Position numbers and translations under genes: made by a program. Of a stretch of 64,000 nucleotides of DNA, positions 27,769 to 35,445 are shown in pieces. Origin of the DNA: Bacillota bacterium (GTDB lineage: Bacteria > Bacillota > Clostridia > Lachnospirales > Lachnospiraceae). The notes below the pieces were generated by a model. The model had not been told where the DNA came from, did not search any database, and saw nothing but the letters and a program-made list of their open reading frames with translations. Location: NCBI GenBank assembly GCA_023418475.1, contig JAEZZO010000079.1, forward strand, positions 1-64,000. Reading direction: 5' to 3'. Each line of letters opens with the position of its first letter. Positions within the stretch are counted from its first letter, which is position 1.

Positions 27769-28902
27769 CTAAATCCCTCCCAGATTAACGTTTTCTATGA
27801 CATTATGAATGAGATAGTCCCTGGATTTCATAAGAACAATATCCTCCAAATCCCAGTAAAGGTTCACCACCTCACCAATCTTTGGTATTTCCTCCCGATC
27901 CATTCTGCTTAATTTAAGCTTCTGACCATTACCGATTACAATATTGCTTTTTATAATATTTCCGACATATACCTGTTCCTTAACCACTCCCTGCAGATGA
28001 AAACCTTCCACTTCCTCCCTGGAATACTTAAGCTTTTCAGGTCTGACACAGGCATATACCATTTCTAAATCTTCGAAGGTCATTTCCGGATCAATCATTC
28101 CAAGTGCTTCACCACTCTCTAATCCAATTTTAGCAATACCGTATTTCTGTGATTTTATAGTAGCCTCAAACAAATTGGATTCTCCTATAAAATCTGCTAC
28201 AAATCTGGTCTTCGGCTTATCATAGATACCTTCCGGAGTATCCAGCTGATCTAAATATCCCTGATTCATAATGGCGATTCTGTCACTCATTGTAAGAGCT
28301 TCTTCCTGATCATGCGTTACATACACAAACGTAATGCCCAATTTTTTCTGAAGATTTTTAAGTTCCAGCTGCATTTCCTTTCTTAGCTTCAGATCCAGTG
28401 CTCCTAAGGGTTCATCCAGCAGCAACACTCTCGGATTATTAATCAAAGCTCTTGCAATTGCTACTCTTTGCTTCTGCCCTCCTGACAACTGACTGGGAAA
28501 GCGCTTATCATATCCATTTAACTGTACCAGCTCCAGCATTTTCTGCACTCTCTGTTTAATCTCTTCCTTTGGGACCTTCTTCATCTTAAGCCCGTAAGCA
28601 ATATTATTGAAAATATTCAAATGAGGAAATAGTGCATAGCTTTGAAATACTGTGTTAACATTCCTTTCAAAGGGTTCCTTTTCCTCTACGTTCTCTCCTT
28701 CAATCAGTATCTCTCCGCCTGAGGCCTCTTCAAAGCCACCTATCATCCTTAGTATTGTAGTTTTTCCACAACCGGACGGACCGAGCATTGTTAAAAATTC
28801 GCCTTCATATATTTCCAGGTTTAAATCATGGACTACATGATTATCAGCATATTTTTTGTTTACATTTTTAATTTCAACAATTGCCTTTCTTTCCCCAGTC
28901 AT
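27769..28902 (-). CDS. potA: Polyamine ABC transporter ATP-binding protein
   Basis: The 377-residue ATPase has Walker A GPSGCGKTT (about 39-47), signature LSGGQKQRVAIARAL (about 138-152), Walker B VLLLDEPLGALD and a switch histidine in THDQEEA. The C-terminal ~110 residues form the TOBE-type regulatory domain of PotA/MalK-like proteins. It energises PotBC. AAGGAG lies nine bases before the ATG. A hairpin with a T-run separates it from the P-II gene, so potA expression may depend on partial read-through or on a promoter within the 139-base spacer. Confidence 0.95.
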   Translation of the reverse strand: MTGERKAIVEIKNVNKKYADNHVVHDLNLEIYEGEFLTMLGPSGCGKTTILRMIGGFEEASGGEILIEGENVEEKEPFERNVNTVFQSYALFPHLNIFNNIAYGLKMKKVPKEEIKQRVQKMLELVQLNGYDKRFPSQLSGGQKQRVAIARALINNPRVLLLDEPLGALDLKLRKEMQLELKNLQKKLGITFVYVTHDQEEALTMSDRIAIMNQGYLDQLDTPEGIYDKPKTRFVADFIGESNLFEATIKSQKYGIAKIGLESGEALGMIDPEMTFEDLEMVYACVRPEKLKYSREEVEGFHLQGVVKEQVYVGNIIKSNIVIGNGQKLKLSRMDREEIPKIGEVVNLYWDLEDIVLMKSRDYLIHNVIENVNLGGI

Positions 28903-28994
28903 CCCTTATCACTCCTTTGATAAAATTTTAGTTATAAAATTTAAGTTGTTGATCTGGATGCCGGGAGAGGCATTCAAATCATTCATCAGGAATC

Positions 28995-29021
28995 AAAAAT
29001 GCTGACTTAATAACGTCAGCA
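28995..29021 (-). terminator. Terminator or attenuator between the P-II gene and potA
   Basis: TGCTGAC at 29000-29006 pairs with GTCAGCA at 29015-29021, and on the minus strand the stem is followed directly by TTTTT. It lies 20 bases past the P-II stop codon. Confidence 0.75.
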
Positions 29022-29041
29022 CCTTCGCATCATTTTGAATA

Positions 29042-29386
29042 TTAAATTGCGTCATTTCCTCTTTCACCGGTTCGAATTCGCATTACATCAAGTACATCCT
29101 TGATGATTACTTTACCGTCACCTACCTGTCCGGTAGCCACCTTTTCTCTTATTTCTAAAAGGATTTCCTCCACTTTTTCATCTCTTACGACTGCTTCTAT
29201 TTTTATCTTGGGTATCAGGTTAATCGATGTCCGAAGTCCTTTAAAATTCACCGGCGAGGTTTCGCCCCTCTGAATTCCGCAACCCATAATACTCATAACT
29301 GACATACCTCCGCAGCCCTGCTTTTGCAGAATGTCTTTTACTATTTCCAGCTTCTCCGGTTTAATATACATGGTTATTTCTTTCAT
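29042..29386 (-). CDS. P-II family nitrogen regulator with atypical T-loop
   Basis: The 114-residue protein has the P-II fold: the N-terminal MKEITMYIKPEKLEIVKDIL strand-helix, Walker-like VGDGK (about 88-92) and the C-terminal signature VMRIRTGERG. The T-loop (about 37-58) differs from GlnB/GlnK; the uridylylated Tyr51 is replaced by a Ser-Ile context (about Ser54 by alignment) and the YRG motif is missing. P-II proteins bind ATP, ADP and 2-oxoglutarate and control nitrogen enzymes and transporters. No amtB or glutamine synthetase gene is adjacent. It is first in line before potABCD and the putrescine-degradation genes, so a role in matching polyamine uptake to nitrogen status is an attractive inference. 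Confidence 0.88.
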   Translation of the reverse strand: MKEITMYIKPEKLEIVKDILQKQGCGGMSVMSIMGCGIQRGETSPVNFKGLRTSINLIPKIKIEAVVRDEKVEEILLEIREKVATGQVGDGKVIIKDVLDVMRIRTGERGNDAI

Positions 29387-29467
29387 ACAATTCCCTTCCT
29401 TTCTTAAATAGAATTACAGGTTTATAGATTTTGGTAATCAAGTGCTGCCACGCTTCATCCTGTAATA

Positions 29468-29508
29468 AGAAAAAGCGCTTAATCAGATTTTCATCCTCTT
29501 AAACGCAT
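29468..29508 (-). terminator. Terminator-like hairpin in the leader of the P-II gene
   Basis: On the minus strand GCGTTTAA pairs with TTAAGCGC (one G-U) around a loop containing GAGGATGAAAATCTGA, followed by TTTTTC. It lies downstream of the P-II promoter (29558-29586) as well as of the XRE stop codon, so it can end XRE transcripts and also attenuate transcripts from the P-II promoter. Its sequence resembles the sdaAA terminator at 30345-30381. Confidence 0.65.
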
Positions 29509-29557
29509 TTGTTTGTTCCATTTCCATTTTTAAATTTTGTTTTATTAATTTATGGTC

Positions 29558-29586
29558 AGTATATCATTTGTGCGTTATATTGTCAA
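29558..29586 (-). promoter_or_regulatory. Strong promoter of the P-II/polyamine genes with embedded CGCACAAA motif
   Basis: TTGACA (complement of 29581-29586) and TATACT (complement of 29558-29563) are 17 bases apart on the minus strand. The spacer contains AACGCACAAATG, sharing AACGCACAAA with the XRE-cupin promoter region. Confidence 0.75.
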
Positions 29587-29604
29587 TCACATTTTTATCA
29601 AATT

Positions 29605-30159
29605 TTAACTCCAGGTAAATGTAACACAAAATTTTACAGTAGCATTACTTAAATTAATATACTCATGTGCTACATTTGTTGGAAAACGTATTGAATTTTC
29701 CTCGGCAACCTCATAAGTTTTTCCATCCACCTTAATTGTTAAGCAACCCGAAAATACGGTAAGATATTCATAAGTATTATCACCGTGGCTATCCGAAAGA
29801 TACTCTGAGTGAGCTTCCAGGTTCATCATATAGATTTCAAAGGTCCTATCCTCTTCATAAGGGAAGTATTCATACGCCTTATAGCTAGCACTTTCACTGA
29901 TATAGGAGGGTTGAAGCTTTTCTTTTTCCACGATAACCACATCATTCTTTGCTGCAGTTATCAGTGAATTAAAGGAAATTCTTAAGCCACTTACGAGTTT
30001 GCCAAGCGTTTCTACAGTAGGAGTAGATACTCCACGCTCAATCTGTCCCAGCATACTTTTACTGATACCTGTCTGCCGTGAAACATCATCCAGACTCATT
30101 TTCATGGACTTACGGATTCTTTTTAAATTTCTTGCCACATTTTGTGAGATATATTCCAT
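29605..30159 (-). CDS. XRE-family regulator with C-terminal cupin domain
   Basis: The 184-residue protein has an N-terminal helix-turn-helix (about 8-65, with MSLDDVSRQTGISKSMLGQI) and a C-terminal cupin (about 105-182, including HSEYLSDSHGDNTYEYL). This is the architecture of PuuR and of other small regulators that sense amines or amino-acid metabolites. It is followed on the same strand by the P-II, potABCD and putrescine-catabolic genes, and both its own promoter and the P-II promoter carry CGCACAAA elements, so it is the probable island regulator. Whether it binds putrescine is not shown. Confidence 0.9.
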   Translation of the reverse strand: MEYISQNVARNLKRIRKSMKMSLDDVSRQTGISKSMLGQIERGVSTPTVETLGKLVSGLRISFNSLITAAKNDVVIVEKEKLQPSYISESASYKAYEYFPYEEDRTFEIYMMNLEAHSEYLSDSHGDNTYEYLTVFSGCLTIKVDGKTYEVAEENSIRFPTNVAHEYINLSNATVKFCVTFTWS

Positions 30160-30283
30160 TCTTATTCCATTCCTTTATGCTTAATTTTGAAATGTCAGTT
30201 TTGTGGCCAAATGTGTAGATCTAAACAACAGTCACATCCGGTATTAATATTTTTAAAGTAAAAATACTATTTTCTTCCTAAAG

Positions 30284-30310
30284 GCACAAACCTTTGTGCG
30301 TTTTAACGCA
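30284..30310. promoter_or_regulatory. Two abutting operators at the XRE-cupin promoter
   Basis: GCACAAA-CC-TTTGTGC (30284-30299) and TGCGTT-TT-AACGCA (30297-30310) are near-perfect palindromes that share three bases, and they lie exactly at and after the -10 box of the XRE-cupin promoter. The position fits autorepression. Confidence 0.7.
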
Positions 30311-30339
30311 TTATATATCATGACTCTGCTTTTTGTCAA
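30310..30339 (-). promoter_or_regulatory. Sigma-A promoter of the XRE-cupin gene
   Basis: TTGACA (complement of 30334-30339) and TATAAT (complement of 30310-30315) are 18 bases apart on the minus strand, about 150-180 bases upstream of the start codon. Confidence 0.75.
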
Positions 30340-30344
30340 GGCAC

Positions 30345-30381
30345 AAAAAAGCGCCTAAGCAGACTTTCTACCTAAACGCTT
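30345..30381 (-). terminator. Intrinsic terminator of the serine dehydratase operon
   Basis: On the minus strand AAGCGTTTAGG pairs with CTTAGGCGCTT over eleven positions with G-U wobbles and is followed by a TTTTTT run. It lies 37 bases past the sdaAA stop and just before the XRE promoter. The loop AGAAAGTCTG resembles that of the hairpin at 29468-29508. Confidence 0.75.
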
Positions 30382-30417
30382 AAGTTTATTCTAATTTCTA
30401 CCTTGATCCTTCTGATA

Positions 30418-31287
30418 TCATTCCTGCAAGCGAAGTGCAATCTCCTGACCGGTTGGTGTACCGGCAAGTCCTCCCTCTCCTGTCTCCCTAAGTCTACCGG
30501 ACATTGCCTCCCCTACCTCTCTCATTGCGTCAATGACTTCATCCGGCGGAATCTTACTCCTAATTCCCGCAATTACCATATCCGCACTGGAGATAGCGTT
30601 TACAGCACCGATCACATTACGCTTTACACACGGAACTTCAACCAACCCGGCCACCGGATCGCATACCAATCCCAATAAATTTTTAAGTGCAATCGCTGCC
30701 GCATGAATAATACCCTCAGCATCTGCACCGTTTAAATAAGCTAATGCTCCAGCCGCCATAGCACTGGCAGATCCGATTTCCGCCTGACAGCCGCCTGCTG
30801 CACCGGAGAGAAATGCCCTGTAGGCAATGACCTCTCCTATTCCAGAAGCAACATACATAGCCTCTGTCATTTTATCAAGATCTGCATGCTGCTGATCCTC
30901 ATAAGTCAGCAGAATAGCCGGAATAACACCACAGGAACCAGCTGTGGGAGCGGCAACAATCTTTTTCATACAGGCATTTGATTCTCCCATTTTAATCGCC
31001 TTTACCATAACTTCACCAATGAATGGTCCGCTCAGTAAAAGATTCTTTTGAAGTGCCTCGGATAACCTGGCTCCGTCACCTCCGACTAAACCACTGGCCG
31101 ATTTCAGATTTTTTGCATATCCCTGATCTGCTTTTTTCATACTAAGGTAAAGGCTCTTCATTTTTGAAAAGGAATCCTCCGCCGTAGCCAATCTTTCACT
31201 CATATCATCCTCCAGAACCACCTTCCAGAAGACTGTTCCTTTTGTATTACAAATCTGTATAATTTCATTCAGAGATCTAAAACTCAT
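30418..31287 (-). CDS. sdaAA: L-serine dehydratase, iron-sulfur-dependent, alpha subunit
   Basis: The 289-residue subunit carries the [4Fe-4S] cysteines: GSCGVIPA (about 176-183) and CDPVAGLVEVPCVKRN (about 220-235), plus GSASAMAAG. With the beta subunit it deaminates L-serine to pyruvate and ammonia in anaerobes. It starts 11 bases before the end of the beta gene, with GGAGGAG placed inside that gene, so the two are coupled. A terminator follows. Confidence 0.95.
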   Translation of the reverse strand: MSFRSLNEIIQICNTKGTVFWKVVLEDDMSERLATAEDSFSKMKSLYLSMKKADQGYAKNLKSASGLVGGDGARLSEALQKNLLLSGPFIGEVMVKAIKMGESNACMKKIVAAPTAGSCGVIPAILLTYEDQQHADLDKMTEAMYVASGIGEVIAYRAFLSGAAGGCQAEIGSASAMAAGALAYLNGADAEGIIHAAAIALKNLLGLVCDPVAGLVEVPCVKRNVIGAVNAISSADMVIAGIRSKIPPDEVIDAMREVGEAMSGRLRETGEGGLAGTPTGQEIALRLQE

Positions 31288-31951
31288 TTTTCTCCTCCAG
31301 ACTAAGGTAGGTTACCTTCACAACACCCTCCAGTTTTCTTAGCCAGTCAATAGCCTCAAGAGGTACTTCCTGGTCGCATTCGATTACCATCACAGCATTG
31401 CCGCCGCGCTTATCGCGGTATAGCTGCATAGTTGCTATATTGACAGATTTATGGCCTAGCATGGAAGTAACCTCTGATACATGACCCGGCTGGTCAACAT
31501 TATGAACAATCAGGGTGGGATAACAGGCACAAATATTTGCCTCCAATCCATCTATCTGGCAAATCTTTATAAGTCCCCCTCCAATAGAAGATCCCACAAC
31601 CTCAAGCTCTCTTCCATGAGTTCCCTTAAGCCTCAGCATTACGGTATTGGGGTGAACATTTCTAAGCTCAATTCCTGAGAATTTATATTGCATTCCCCGC
31701 TCATCGGCATATTGAAAGCTATCCGGAATACGTTCATCATCCGGCTTCATACCAAGAAGACCTGCGATTAGCGCCTTGTCTGTACCATGTCCTTTCCCTG
31801 TCGCAAGAAAAGATCCATGAAGAAAAATATCCGCAGAATTTATCTCTTCTCGTAACAATTGTCTGCATATAAATCCGATTTTTACAGCTCCCGCTGTATG
31901 GGAACTGGAGGGTCCTACCATTACCGGACCTATAATATCAAAAATATTCAT
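31277..31951 (-). CDS. sdaAB: L-serine dehydratase, iron-sulfur-dependent, beta subunit
   Basis: The 224-residue protein has the N-terminal GPSSSHTAGAV motif (about 13-23) of the serine-binding domain and a C-terminal ACT domain (about 148-220, VHNVDQPGHVSEVTSMLG) that usually provides serine-dependent regulation. It is the first gene of the sdaAB-sdaAA pair. A short hairpin, ATTGAATA/TATTCAAT near 32021-32045, lies upstream and might mark its control region. Confidence 0.95.
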   Translation of the reverse strand: MNIFDIIGPVMVGPSSSHTAGAVKIGFICRQLLREEINSADIFLHGSFLATGKGHGTDKALIAGLLGMKPDDERIPDSFQYADERGMQYKFSGIELRNVHPNTVMLRLKGTHGRELEVVGSSIGGGLIKICQIDGLEANICACYPTLIVHNVDQPGHVSEVTSMLGHKSVNIATMQLYRDKRGGNAVMVIECDQEVPLEAIDWLRKLEGVVKVTYLSLEEKNEF

Positions 31952-32459
31952 ATATCATGCCGCCTTTTCCATTCGTCTGTGCCACAATTTGAACGCCAAA
32001 ATTCAGAAAAGAAAAAAATAATTGAATAATAGTGTTCTATTCAATATAAAGTTTAACTTATTTTTTTGACAGGCTAATCATCATGCTATCAGCATTTCAC
32101 AAACAAATAAATCTATAAATTCTTTACCAATTTTTATATCATAATTTAATTTATTAAATATGTCAATCTTATAAGATCAGGTATTTCACTTGGAATACTT
32201 AATTATATTAAGTTCATACCACAATCAGCTTAACGATGTTACTATGTTACTGTCCGACACTTCAAAATCCATTTCAATCTATACTTGATTCGTTGTAATT
32301 GAACGCTTATACTATATTTTATTATAGTATATTACCGATCATAATACGATACAGTAACAAAGTGAATTTACATTCAAATAATACATTTATTAGGTTCATT
32401 CGTCCGATTGAGGCAACGAAATTATTCATCAATAATACACTTGAAAAGAGGAAAAAAGT
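31952..32459. other. Divergent spacer between sdaAB and a small membrane peptide gene
   Basis: This 508-base AT-rich spacer has no recognisable longer gene. It contains the hairpin ATTGAATA/TATTCAAT near 32021-32045 and, on the plus strand, a likely promoter for the 48-codon gene: TTGATT at 32285-32290 and TATACT at 32308-32313, 17 bases apart, followed by an ATACTATA/TATAGTAT palindrome at 32309-32330. Confidence 0.5.
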
Positions 32460-32606
32460 ATGTCTATTGCCATTGTTATCATCGTCCTTGTACTAATATT
32501 TATTATTACCACTATTATTACCGCTGCATGCATTATTACGACAAACAAAAAGCGCAGAAAAAACAAACAGCAGCCGTCATCAAGTAATATAAACAATCCG
32601 TTCTAG
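32460..32606 (+). CDS. Small single-helix membrane protein, 48 residues
   Basis: ATG 32460 is preceded at proper distance by AAGAGG, has a likely promoter at 32285-32313 and is followed 30 bases later by a strong terminator, so a real small gene is likely. The product has one very hydrophobic helix (residues 3-28, rich in Ile, Val and Thr), then a basic stretch NKKRRKNKQQ and a polar tail ending SNINNPF. No family is recognised. It could be a small regulatory membrane protein or a type-I toxin-like peptide; nothing shown here decides between these. Confidence 0.55.
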   Translation: MSIAIVIIVLVLIFIITTIITAACIITTNKKRRKNKQQPSSSNINNPF

Positions 32607-32636
32607 GACAAAGGCAGTTTCTTCATGAACAAAGGC

Positions 32637-32664
32637 AAAGCCTCCTTAAATGAAAGGAGGCTTT
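32637..32664. terminator. Bidirectional terminator between the small membrane gene and pfkB
   Basis: AAAGCCTCCTT (32637-32647) pairs perfectly with AAGGAGGCTTT (32654-32664) around a six-base loop. T-rich DNA follows on the plus strand, and TTTGCC on the minus strand. It can end both convergent transcripts. Confidence 0.8.
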
Positions 32665-32671
32665 TGTAATT

Positions 32672-33583
32672 TTAAAGGAACGAATGTGAGTTCATGATAG
32701 CTAAAACCTCTTCTTTTGTTGCCAATGTATCAGAAAAGGCGCTGGCACTGCCTGCACAAATTCCCATTTTGAATGCTATCTCGTAGTCATTAGATCCAAA
32801 AAATCCAGCAAGGAAACCTGCTACCATAGAATCCCCCGCTCCGACAGAATTCTTCACTTTACCCTCCGGTGCATCTGCCATATATGTTTTATTCTGTTCA
32901 GTAACAAGAACTGCTCCTTCTCCTGCCATCGAAACCATAACATTCTGTGCACCCATATCTCTAAGTTTTATTGCATACACAGTTACATCCTTCTTGTTTG
33001 TTAACTCCTTATGAAAAATTTCACTTAATTCCTGATTATTTGGTTTAATTAGAAAAGGCCTGTATTTTAAAGTATTAATCAGTAACTCCTTCGTTGCATC
33101 TACTATAATTTTAACGCTTTTAAGTTTCAATCTATTCATAATATCCATATAGATCGTAGCAGGCAATGACTGTGGAACACTTCCTCCAAGAATTAGAACA
33201 TCCTTATCCTGAAGTTGATCCAATCTCTCATAAAGTGAATTAAGTTCACTAATGTTAATAGAAGGTCCCTGCGCATTAATTTCGCTTTCTTTTGAGGAGC
33301 GTATCTTTACATTAATTCTTGTCCGCCCCTCCCTCGTCCGAATAAAATCTGTATTAATTCCTTTCTCCTGCAGTCGCTCACTTAGCTCCGTACCTGTAAA
33401 GCCTGCAACAAAGCCTAAAGCCGTACTGTCATACCCCAGATTCTTTAAAACGAGGGAAACATTGATGCCTTTCCCACCGGGATATATTAGTTCCTGGCAA
33501 GTCCGGTTAACGATACCCATACGAAAATCATTTACTGAGACGATATAATCCAGTGAAGGGTTTAAAGTTACGGTATAAATCAT
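32672..33583 (-). CDS. PfkB-family sugar kinase, 1-phosphofructokinase type
   Basis: The 303-residue kinase begins MIYTVTLNPSLDYIV and has YPGGKGINVS (about 34-43) and the catalytic-anion-hole motif NSVGAGDSMVAGF (about 246-258), typical of 1-phosphofructokinase/tagatose-6-phosphate kinase. It phosphorylates a sugar phosphate with ATP. No PTS permease or DeoR regulator, the normal fru operon partners, lies next to it, so fructose-1-phosphate or tagatose-6-phosphate cannot be distinguished. It is transcribed alone and ends at a bidirectional terminator. Confidence 0.88.
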   Translation of the reverse strand: MIYTVTLNPSLDYIVSVNDFRMGIVNRTCQELIYPGGKGINVSLVLKNLGYDSTALGFVAGFTGTELSERLQEKGINTDFIRTREGRTRINVKIRSSKESEINAQGPSINISELNSLYERLDQLQDKDVLILGGSVPQSLPATIYMDIMNRLKLKSVKIIVDATKELLINTLKYRPFLIKPNNQELSEIFHKELTNKKDVTVYAIKLRDMGAQNVMVSMAGEGAVLVTEQNKTYMADAPEGKVKNSVGAGDSMVAGFLAGFFGSNDYEIAFKMGICAGSASAFSDTLATKEEVLAIMNSHSFL

Positions 33584-33651
33584 ATTTACCTCTCAATCCA
33601 CAGTTTAATCACTAAAGTCATAACAATTAGATATTTAAATATACATCTGAA

Positions 33652-35364
33652 TTATTCGGCATATACAAATTCCGAAAGCTCCTCCTTAGCAATCACTCTC
33701 TTAACTCCAATTCGAAAGGATACTTGTACCAGCCAGTAAATGATACTCAAACCAGCAAAAATAAAAATCAGCACAAAAGCATTCGTTCCAAAAGGCATAT
33801 AGTCATTTGTTGAAACAGATAAAGATTTTTGAATTGACCTTGCCAATAAAATACTTGGTTTCAATGTCAGCAGATATGCTATCCATACAATCGGATAGTA
33901 AACATTCATCAACAATTTGTTAATCTGTTTCGTCCGGTGGCCTATCATATGCAGAATCAGCATATCTCTGGTGTTATCCTGAAAATTAATATATAATGCC
34001 AGAAAAATTAATATTGCCCCAACAAGTCCGCCGATCGCTTGGTTAATCACCGCACTGATATTACTGGAAACTGCTGCTCTTTCCAGATCATCGATTTTCT
34101 GTTCTTTATTCGTTGCTGTACCACCTATAATCTTCTCTCTGCTAAGTATACCATTATAGGTATCTGCCGATACCCCTAATATTTGAGATAATTCGTCTGC
34201 ATTCATATAGATACTGTCTGATTTTGCATTATAAGCTATGGCCGCAACCGTAAATTTATATCGAATTCCTGCTATTTCCACATTAAACAGGTCACCTGTT
34301 TTTATACCATAGATTTCACGCAGAGCAGGGTTGACATAAACTGTTCCTTTTTTTGGAAGGGATAGAATAACTCCTTTGGTATTTTGTAATTCGTATACAT
34401 CCGTTATTCTATATAAACCCGTCACAGTCAATTCAATCTCATGAGCACCGATACACACACGTGCTGCCGTACTGAGATAGGGAATTCCGTTTTCAGGTAT
34501 AAAATCTTTCTTGTATTCTGAAAAAACCGTATCATATTCATAATTATGTCCTATCATTTGGGAGTTGAAGATTTTCTGACTGCTGATATTCAGCGATCTT
34601 CCCAAAATCATGCAAACGTTAAAAGACATAACCGCTGTAATAATCAGAAAAATGGATAACGGTTTACGCAGCGCAATACGAAACGGAAATTTATTTTTCA
34701 CCGGTATCTTGTTAACAATATAATCAGCCACCTGAAGAGTTAAAGAAAAACGTGCCTGACCAGCGTGTCCTGCAATTAAAACACCGGGCTCTTTCCCCCT
34801 TATGAAGGAATAACATAAAATTGTAATAAAGCAAAAAATAGCGGTTGAAACCACAAGTCCGGTAACAAGGCTGGATATGCTTACTTCTTTCACCAACCCT
34901 GTTACGGAATACGTATTTATGTTTGCCTGGATCAAAATATCTGACAGAAAATATCCGCAGACCAGCCCCAAGAATGCTCCGATTGCAGAAAGTACCGCCA
35001 CGAAAATAACAAAGCAGGTACACAAGCTGCTGTCCTGAAACCCTAACGACTTGATACATCCTAGCTGCTTTTTATTTGCACGGTAAAATCTGTAAAAAAA
35101 CATTACAAATACTAAAGAAGTAAGACCGATCATTGAGACAAGAAAGGCATAAGCAAGTGTCCTATTGGCATTGAGTGCATTTTTATATAACTGCTGATTT
35201 TCTGTTAGGGTGGTCATTGTACTTAGTCTGTCCATATTACCATCGACAGAGAAAGCAACAAAATAAAATGACAGTGCGGTAAGCAGGGTAAGAAGGAATA
35301 AAAAAGCTACAAATAAGCTATTACGAATAATCTGTTTTGATAATTGTTTCATTACCAAAATCAT
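33652..35364 (-). CDS. FtsX-like ABC transporter permease
   Basis: The 570-residue membrane protein has an N-terminal helix (about 15-38), three helices near 70-195, a second set from about 235, an extracytoplasmic domain (about 262-435) and four C-terminal helices, i.e. two FtsX/MacB-type halves. It pairs with the ATPase gene 81 bases upstream. Such ABC units next to regulators often serve antimicrobial-peptide resistance or signalling rather than bulk transport. It is last in a minus-strand run LytTR regulator, DUF3021 protein, ATPase, permease. The second half of the usual 650-850-residue BceB type is shortened. Confidence 0.82.
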   Translation of the reverse strand: MILVMKQLSKQIIRNSLFVAFLFLLTLLTALSFYFVAFSVDGNMDRLSTMTTLTENQQLYKNALNANRTLAYAFLVSMIGLTSLVFVMFFYRFYRANKKQLGCIKSLGFQDSSLCTCFVIFVAVLSAIGAFLGLVCGYFLSDILIQANINTYSVTGLVKEVSISSLVTGLVVSTAIFCFITILCYSFIRGKEPGVLIAGHAGQARFSLTLQVADYIVNKIPVKNKFPFRIALRKPLSIFLIITAVMSFNVCMILGRSLNISSQKIFNSQMIGHNYEYDTVFSEYKKDFIPENGIPYLSTAARVCIGAHEIELTVTGLYRITDVYELQNTKGVILSLPKKGTVYVNPALREIYGIKTGDLFNVEIAGIRYKFTVAAIAYNAKSDSIYMNADELSQILGVSADTYNGILSREKIIGGTATNKEQKIDDLERAAVSSNISAVINQAIGGLVGAILIFLALYINFQDNTRDMLILHMIGHRTKQINKLLMNVYYPIVWIAYLLTLKPSILLARSIQKSLSVSTNDYMPFGTNAFVLIFIFAGLSIIYWLVQVSFRIGVKRVIAKEELSEFVYAE

Positions 35365-35445
35365 GAAACACCTCTATTCTGCGCATATAATATACGCGTA
35401 TTGTGATTAGAAGGATAAAAGCTGTATAACAGTATTTTAAATAAA

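Noticed and set aside
32672..33583. Assigning the PfkB kinase definitely as FruK
   Set aside because: The family motif fits, but no fructose PTS or regulator is adjacent, so tagatose-6-phosphate or another sugar phosphate stays possible.
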